Below, piece after piece: positions 58,901 through 64,000 of a DNA stretch of 64,000 bases. Origin of the DNA: Nemopilema nomurai (Eukaryota; Cnidaria; Scyphozoa; Rhizostomeae; Rhizostomatidae); assembly GCA_003864495.1 (NCBI GenBank), contig ML133383.1, forward strand, positions 331,560-395,559. Reading direction: 5' to 3'. Each line of letters opens with the position of its first letter. The first letter of the stretch is position 1. Both the position numbers and the translations under genes were made by a program. The notes beneath the pieces were generated by a model. It was not told the origin of the DNA, ran no database searches, and saw only the letters and a program-made list of their open reading frames with translations.

Positions 58901-59140
58901 GTAGTTGTGGCATCAGAAGAGGAAGTTCGTGGATTGGATTTCAAGGGTTTAGAGCATGTCTTTCTTTTCAATGTGCCGAGATCACCAGAAGAATATTTGC
59001 ATTTGGCAGGAAGAATTGGAAGACTGGGGAAAGAAGGAGTTGTCACCGTATTAATTCCAGAGTTAGATGAAACTTCTCTCCACAAAATGCAGACAATTTA
59101 CAAGGAATTAGGTGTCTCTCCAAATGAAATTTTAGCTTAA
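55923..59140 (+). CDS. DDX28: DEAD-box RNA helicase, DDX28-like, probably mitochondrial
   Basis: Five exons: 55923-56480, 56922-57182, 57690-57895, 58273-58448 and 58890-59140. Phases agree, giving 483 aa (human DDX28 is about 540). The N-terminus (to about residue 75) is basic and acid-poor, as in a mitochondrial presequence. Helicase motifs are Q (VTDPVEIQ, Gln about 115), I SETGSGKT (133-140), Ia PTRELA, Ib GTPKKLL, II DEVD (234-237, not DEAD), III SAT (282-284), V RGLDF and VI HLAGRIGR (438-445). In motif VI the usual Arg after His is Leu. DDX28 in mammals helps assemble the mitochondrial large ribosomal subunit. The match to DDX28 rather than another mitochondrial DEAD protein is by overall look and should be checked by phylogeny. 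Confidence 0.85.
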
Positions 59141-59602
59141 CATCAGTTGGCTTAGTATTGTAAAAAAATTTGATGTTTATGTGGCAAGTACAAATTTAAA
59201 GCAAGACTGACCTGAGCAAAATCTTCTTTATGATAAACTTAAATCAGATGTTTTTTACAAGAGATGGCTCTCAAATATGAACATTTGTTCACATTTTTGA
59301 AGATGCAGGCTTTGTACTTTTCAGTGATTATAAAGTATTTTTGTCAGTTTGTCAGTAAAAAACGTAAAAATTGCTGAAAAATGTTTGAAATCTTACCAGT
59401 TTGCACAAAGTACTAGGATTAAACTTTCTGTTCATATAAGAAGCTCATGTCAAGTGTCAAATACTAACACTAAATATACAAATCTATTTATAAAATTGGT
59501 ACTTTATTGAAACCCTTTGAAAACCAAGAGATTTTCAATTACACAACTTCTGGTTTTTTATGTGCACAGGAGAAGTTGAGTGGTTACAAAAAATTAACTC
59601 AG
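59141..59602. other. Convergent 3' flanks of DDX28 and NUP160
   Basis: Both genes end into about 460 bp of A+T-rich sequence. No further feature is recognised. Confidence 0.5.
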
Positions 59603-62600
59603 TTATGCTGTTAGTGTCTGCATATGGGAAGTCCTGAAAGTCATTCTAACTTTGTCATTTGATGCAGTTTCCACAGTTTCAAAATACCTTTTCATCTTAT
59701 TATCCAGATTTTGATGCACCTGTGATATGGAAAAGATTAAGTCACTTAAAGACAGTTTCCAAAAAAAATTTAATCATCAATGTAAAAGCTTCATGTCCCA
59801 AATATAACATAATGATTCCCAATTTTATTCAATGATGAAATTATTATTTTTAAATTAAAGTCATTGGAAAAATTGGTAAATAAGAATTCTTCTAGCAGAC
59901 AGCTATAACTTGCAGTAGACTGATAAATTTGATCTTAAAAGTGTCTATTTCAATGTATAAATGTGGATGAAAAATTGCCCCACCCCTTCCCCAAAATCGT
60001 ACGTGTAGCCTATGTACGGATGGATCAACTTTTGTCCTCAAATCTCAAAACACGGCTTGCAATTGTTGTAGGTAACAAAATTCTCTTATAATTTTAACAA
60101 AAACAATTATAAAATGCAAACAATATGGGGGATTATATGGAAGAAGGCAAAGATGATGATGGTGATGAAGGTGAAAATGCTGACTTATTCTATCAAGACG
60201 AGAGAGTGGCATTAAACAAATGGAATGGGATGAACACTCTGGACTGCCTGGGATGAAGAAGAATTTAATGGAAATTTAAAAATATTTTCAAGGTTTAAGT
60301 ATTAGAAAAAACTTTTTCTTCTGAATTTTGAGGCCTCAAACTAAGGATGCGCTAATGCGTTGGGGCAGCTTACAAGCAGCATACAAAAATGTCTCGTTTT
60401 GCTAAAAATCTTATAAGAGTCGCAAGCAGAAACAGCTTTTGCATACTAAAGGCACATTTATGCCAGACAATCCTCAGAGTATGCAAACGCCGGAAAATAA
60501 CCGAAAGCTGACCGATTAAATAGCCAGTTGCAGGTGGGAAACACTAGATGGTGATAAGAAGAGCACATGATCGGTTATAATTGACCAATCAGCGTTACTT
60601 AGCATTCAACACTTACAAGAGCCCAAGGGAAATAACGAACTCTTTCTGTCTACAAAGAATGGGATTTTCCATTCAAATATAGACAGACTCCAAAACACCT
60701 AGGTGAAAGGACGACCTAGCTTGCCCAATTATACAAAAATTGTCGTCACTGCATGTTTTGGCGCAATCTGGATTCTCAATCACAAACAGTCCAATCACAA
60801 TTAATTTGGGCATTGCGTCTTTTACAATTTCGAAGCGGTTGCTCAGGTTTTGATCCGTATGCTCGTGGGAACATGATGTTTGCAAAGACTTAGCATCATA
60901 GGGGTGGTCTAAAAAGCTCCAAATGTTCAACTTTATTTTACCGAAATAGAAACAGGAAATATGTCTTCGCAACAATATGTGGTAAATAAAAGTTGACTAG
61001 CCTTTTGCAATTTGGAATCACCATATTTGTCCTTCAAGAGCACGATCAGGTGGTCCAGTGCAGAGTACGGAAGCCAAACAGCTGGAGAGTTCGCATGCAA
61101 CGCGTCCTATAACAAAATTGCACCATAATTAGAAGTGCCAAAATAGACCTATTCAAGCTAAGCTTGATTTAGAAGAAATTAAAAACCATTACCCTTCTGC
61201 AAACAACACATAATTTTCGATCAAAATGCACCCTTTGAATTCGAAGCTTAATCAAATGGCATAAACTGATTGGATCAGTTGACGCTGTACATTAAGCTGC
61301 TTTGATAACAAGAAACCGATGAAACTATTGCTGAAAAGGGTTGAAACAAATGCAATTTGCGTTGAGCGTACAGCCAAAGGGGGGGGGGGTGGGTAAAATG
61401 TATTTACCCGTGTATAAGACGCACCTTTTTCGAACTTTCTTCTCGTTTTATTTGAGAGTGCGTCTTACATTGGGTAGCATTGATTTCCCATTGCAAGGCA
61501 AAATGATATTGTAACGCAATTTTATGGTGTGTTGTATTGTATGTACGTGGTGTTGTGGTATTGTGTTGTGGTGTAGTTATGTTTTAACAATCGGTATTTA
61601 AATTGTATCTGTATTGTATCAGAAACATATCGGTATTTCTTTATAAAACATCAGCATTGCTGCACTTCTGTTGGGACTTTGAGGTAAACAAAAAATTTTC
61701 CGGCTGTATAAAAATACCCAACTAGAACCTTTCACGAACCTTTCCAGTTTAACTGTGCATTTCATCTTATTTAACTGTGCAGGCACAACAAGGATATGTG
61801 TCGGCAATTTTATAAGGCATAATCATTGTTTGGCTCATCATTCTTCTCGCGTAATATTCTTGAGAGAATGTCTCTCTTAAGAAATCTTAAGAGCCTTGGG
61901 TTCTTAATTGTTTGAAGAAACTGAAGTACTTACTGTTAAGGCTGTTTTTTATAAAATAAAATAAACTTAAAATAAAATAAACGAAACCAAAAGTACATTT
62001 TAGATGGTAGTTAGTACATGACTGAGTTTTCCGGAAAATATAACTGCACTTGGATAGTCCCAAAGTGAACATGGTTTTATTTATTTCATTTAATTTCAAT
62101 ATTTAACGAAAATATGCAAGCGTTAAAATTAATGGAAAGAAATAGCACGTCATTTTGAATGCCTTTAATAACATTTCTATCAAAGCAATCACTACATAGA
62201 CCCTAATCACTGCTGCATTTACTCGGGAACAAGTAGAACTAGCCTTGGAAGATGATAATGGTACCTGAGTCGGAAGATGGTTCAGATCCGATAGATCCCA
62301 TTTAAGCACAGCATTGCTATGCCATATCTGACATTGCCTACCATTTGTTTGAAACACTATAACACTGGGAGCACACTCTGTATAAAAATCACACACTGTA
62401 TAGAAATACATCACATACCTTGATACCAAAGTTCTCTTTTCCAACTCCTAAAACTGCATTGATGTACTCCACTGCAAGTTCGCCAGCCTCTTCCAGTAAA
62501 TCAAAGTTAATAAAAACTCTCAAAAGCTCTGCAGCATTTTTCTCCTTGTAATCATTTACAAACCAAGTCGGCAAACTGTAGCCTAGAGACAAGAGCTTGG

Positions 62601-63658
62601 ACGCAACTGATTTATGATAAATGGGACCATCAATTTTCGTAAACTTTTCCAAGTAGTTCCTGAGAAGTCTCCATGTTTGATCCACAGCACTGTAACAAAC
62701 AAATGACAAGTGCATGAGATTCATTCTGCATCTAAATCGGATGATTGATAATAGTACAACAAGGCGAAGATTGTTCTGCAATGGAAATCATCACCAAAAA
62801 CATCCCGAAATCCGACCATTGCGCAGAACTGCCTCATGTTCAAACAAAAAAAACTTTGCTTGAAATCTAAATTTTTAAGACCTTTTCATGAATAGATACT
62901 TATGTCTGCATATCTTGGTTAACAAGCAATTAGCACAAAGTTAGTACCATTTAATGAACATCATGAGCATTATAAATTAAAAGTACTGAAACATTAAAGA
63001 GTCACAGATTAACGTTCTAAACTACTGAAACCACCCAAATGCTGATAGTTGATTGGGTTGTGGATAAATTCCAAGTACAAGTTCAGGCATTTTTCAAGCC
63101 ATTAGCTTGTTTAAATAGAATTAGAACAAATCATCAATAATCATAACTGAACTTAAACTATGACTAATTGTGACAGTTATGCCGATTAATATATTATGTT
63201 TCCAAGTATAGGCATGACATATCTTTTTTGATGAGTATCCTAATCTTAAACTCATACCAGAATAATAATTTCAATAATGAAAATATCAAATAATATTAAT
63301 AATATCAGGTCGATGAAAGTAATCCTTTAGGGCATCAATATAGACACAAAGTAAAAACAGTAAAAAGTAAATAAATAAACAAATGAATGACAAGAAATAA
63401 CAAGAACACAATAACTAAATACTGAATTTTAGTGGAACTTTAAAGTTTATAACTCCTTCCAAATTGTGAAGTTTTGTACCATAAAATACTTGTTAAAATA
63501 AATAAAATGATTTAATAGATGGTAATAAGAAACGTAAAATAAACAGCAAAAAAGTAAGGCTTAAAAGTATATCAAAAGCATACCTGACATCATTAATACT
63601 TTGAGTTAGTCCCGTGTCATTAGCAGTTAACCACTTAAATGCATGGTTCATAACCAAA
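59603..63658 (-). CDS. NUP160: Nucleoporin NUP160, 3' exons, 5'-partial
   Basis: NUP160 is a scaffold subunit of the Y (NUP107-160) complex of the nuclear pore. Four minus-strand exons are seen: 63584-63658, 62419-62689, 61002-61106 and 59603-59719. They encode the C-terminal alpha-helical domain. The translation reads HAFKWLTAND, then AVDQTWRLLRNYLEKF, LLSLGYSLPTWFVNDYKEKN, AAELLRVFINFDLLEEA and VEYINAVLGVGKENFGIK. It continues with VWLPYSALDHLI and NLDNKMKRYFETVETA before TAA. These match the vertebrate order, including WLLANQL-, DEAWRLL-, LPNWL-, DLLEEA-, AVLGKG-, VWLPYSSIDQLL- and C-terminal coiled segments. The last intron appears to begin with GC (AAG then GCTAGT) rather than GT. The gene continues past the right edge of the window. 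Confidence 0.93.
60430..60605. mobile_element. Third copy of the foldback repeat family
   Basis: GCTTTTGCATACTAAAGGCA...CCTCAGAGTATGCAAACGCC forms an inverted repeat with the same stem sequence as 43539-43644. Downstream, AATAGCCAGTTG, AAACACTAGATGG and AAGAAGAGCAC match the 52135-52300 copy. It lies in the last NUP160 intron. Confidence 0.55.
61379..61393 (+). repeat. G-rich homopolymer run
   Basis: Eleven G followed by TGGG in the NUP160 intron between 61106 and 62419. It is non-coding and likely polymorphic. Confidence 0.65.
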
Positions 63659-64000
63659 CTACAACGGAAAAGTTATCTTTTTAAACTTAAACATGAACAG
63701 CAATAGAAACCTTCGTTAAAATTCTACATTTACACTCAGAATTGCAAAAAAGAGCTACATCCTGTTATTATATGTGCAATCTCTCGAATAAAAGAAAGAA
63801 AGAAAAACAAAACGATTTGAAAAATTATGAAAATGCTGAATATTTCAAGGAATATTTTCAGCATTCTTCCAGCCTTTGAATAAAAACACTTGAAAACTCA
63901 GGAAATGTACAATCGATTGGAGTCCAATGACAAATTAAAGCCATCAAAAATTATCCTAGGATCCCACCCAACCTGTGCAACTAACCCAAACACTAACCCA

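Overview
This is a metazoan nuclear window: A+T-rich, standard genetic code, intron-split genes with mostly GT-AG junctions and introns of roughly 0.1 to 2 kb, and no bacterial operon structure. Gene content suggests a non-bilaterian animal, most likely an anthozoan cnidarian (coral or anemone). It combines a PRDM9 ortholog, two class A GPCRs, an ABCG half-transporter with a cysteine-rich ectodomain of the plant white-brown-complex type, and many short inverted-repeat elements. The species is an inference; nothing in the sequence names it.

Layout, left to right. (1) 651-2513, + strand: the last four exons seen of glutamine:fructose-6-phosphate aminotransferase (GFPT), 5'-partial. (2) 4059-6653, - strand: a three-exon rhodopsin-class GPCR with a long cytoplasmic tail, prostanoid-receptor-like in its intron position. 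(3) 9.4-17.9 kb, + strand: a complete-looking PRDM9 gene with KRAB-like, SSXRD-like, zinc knuckle, PR/SET, lone finger and tandem C2H2 array segments. (4) 20789-23809, + strand: PAQR3-like seven-pass receptor, six coding exons. (5) 26661-33217, - strand: mitochondrial glycine C-acetyltransferase (GCAT), twelve exons. (6) 33811-34124: a 27-bp minisatellite. (7) 34250-45311, - strand: a 17-exon ABCG transporter of 886 residues, with an intronless GPCR (39338-40306, - strand) nested in one intron. (8) 48433-49422, + strand: an intronless LRR protein. (9) 50248-55103, - strand: a beta-propeller (NHL/SMP-30-like) protein with tiny exons. (10) 55923-59140, + strand: a DDX28-like DEAD-box helicase, head-to-head with the propeller gene. 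(11) 59603-63658, - strand: the last four exons seen of NUP160, 5'-partial.

I built the exon models by hand, joining exons whose splice phases agree and whose translation continues a known family. For PRDM9, PAQR3, GCAT, ABCG, the first GPCR and DDX28 the reading frame closes across every junction to a stop codon.

The genes do not form one pathway; this is ordinary mixed-function animal gene territory. The outstanding object is PRDM9. In vertebrates it marks meiotic recombination hotspots through a fast-evolving zinc-finger array. Here the array consists of near-identical 84-bp units that differ mainly at the DNA-contacting positions, the same signature seen in hotspot-directing vertebrate copies. 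Other points for a second look are the nested GPCR, a family of foldback elements in three introns, and the divergent helicase motifs.
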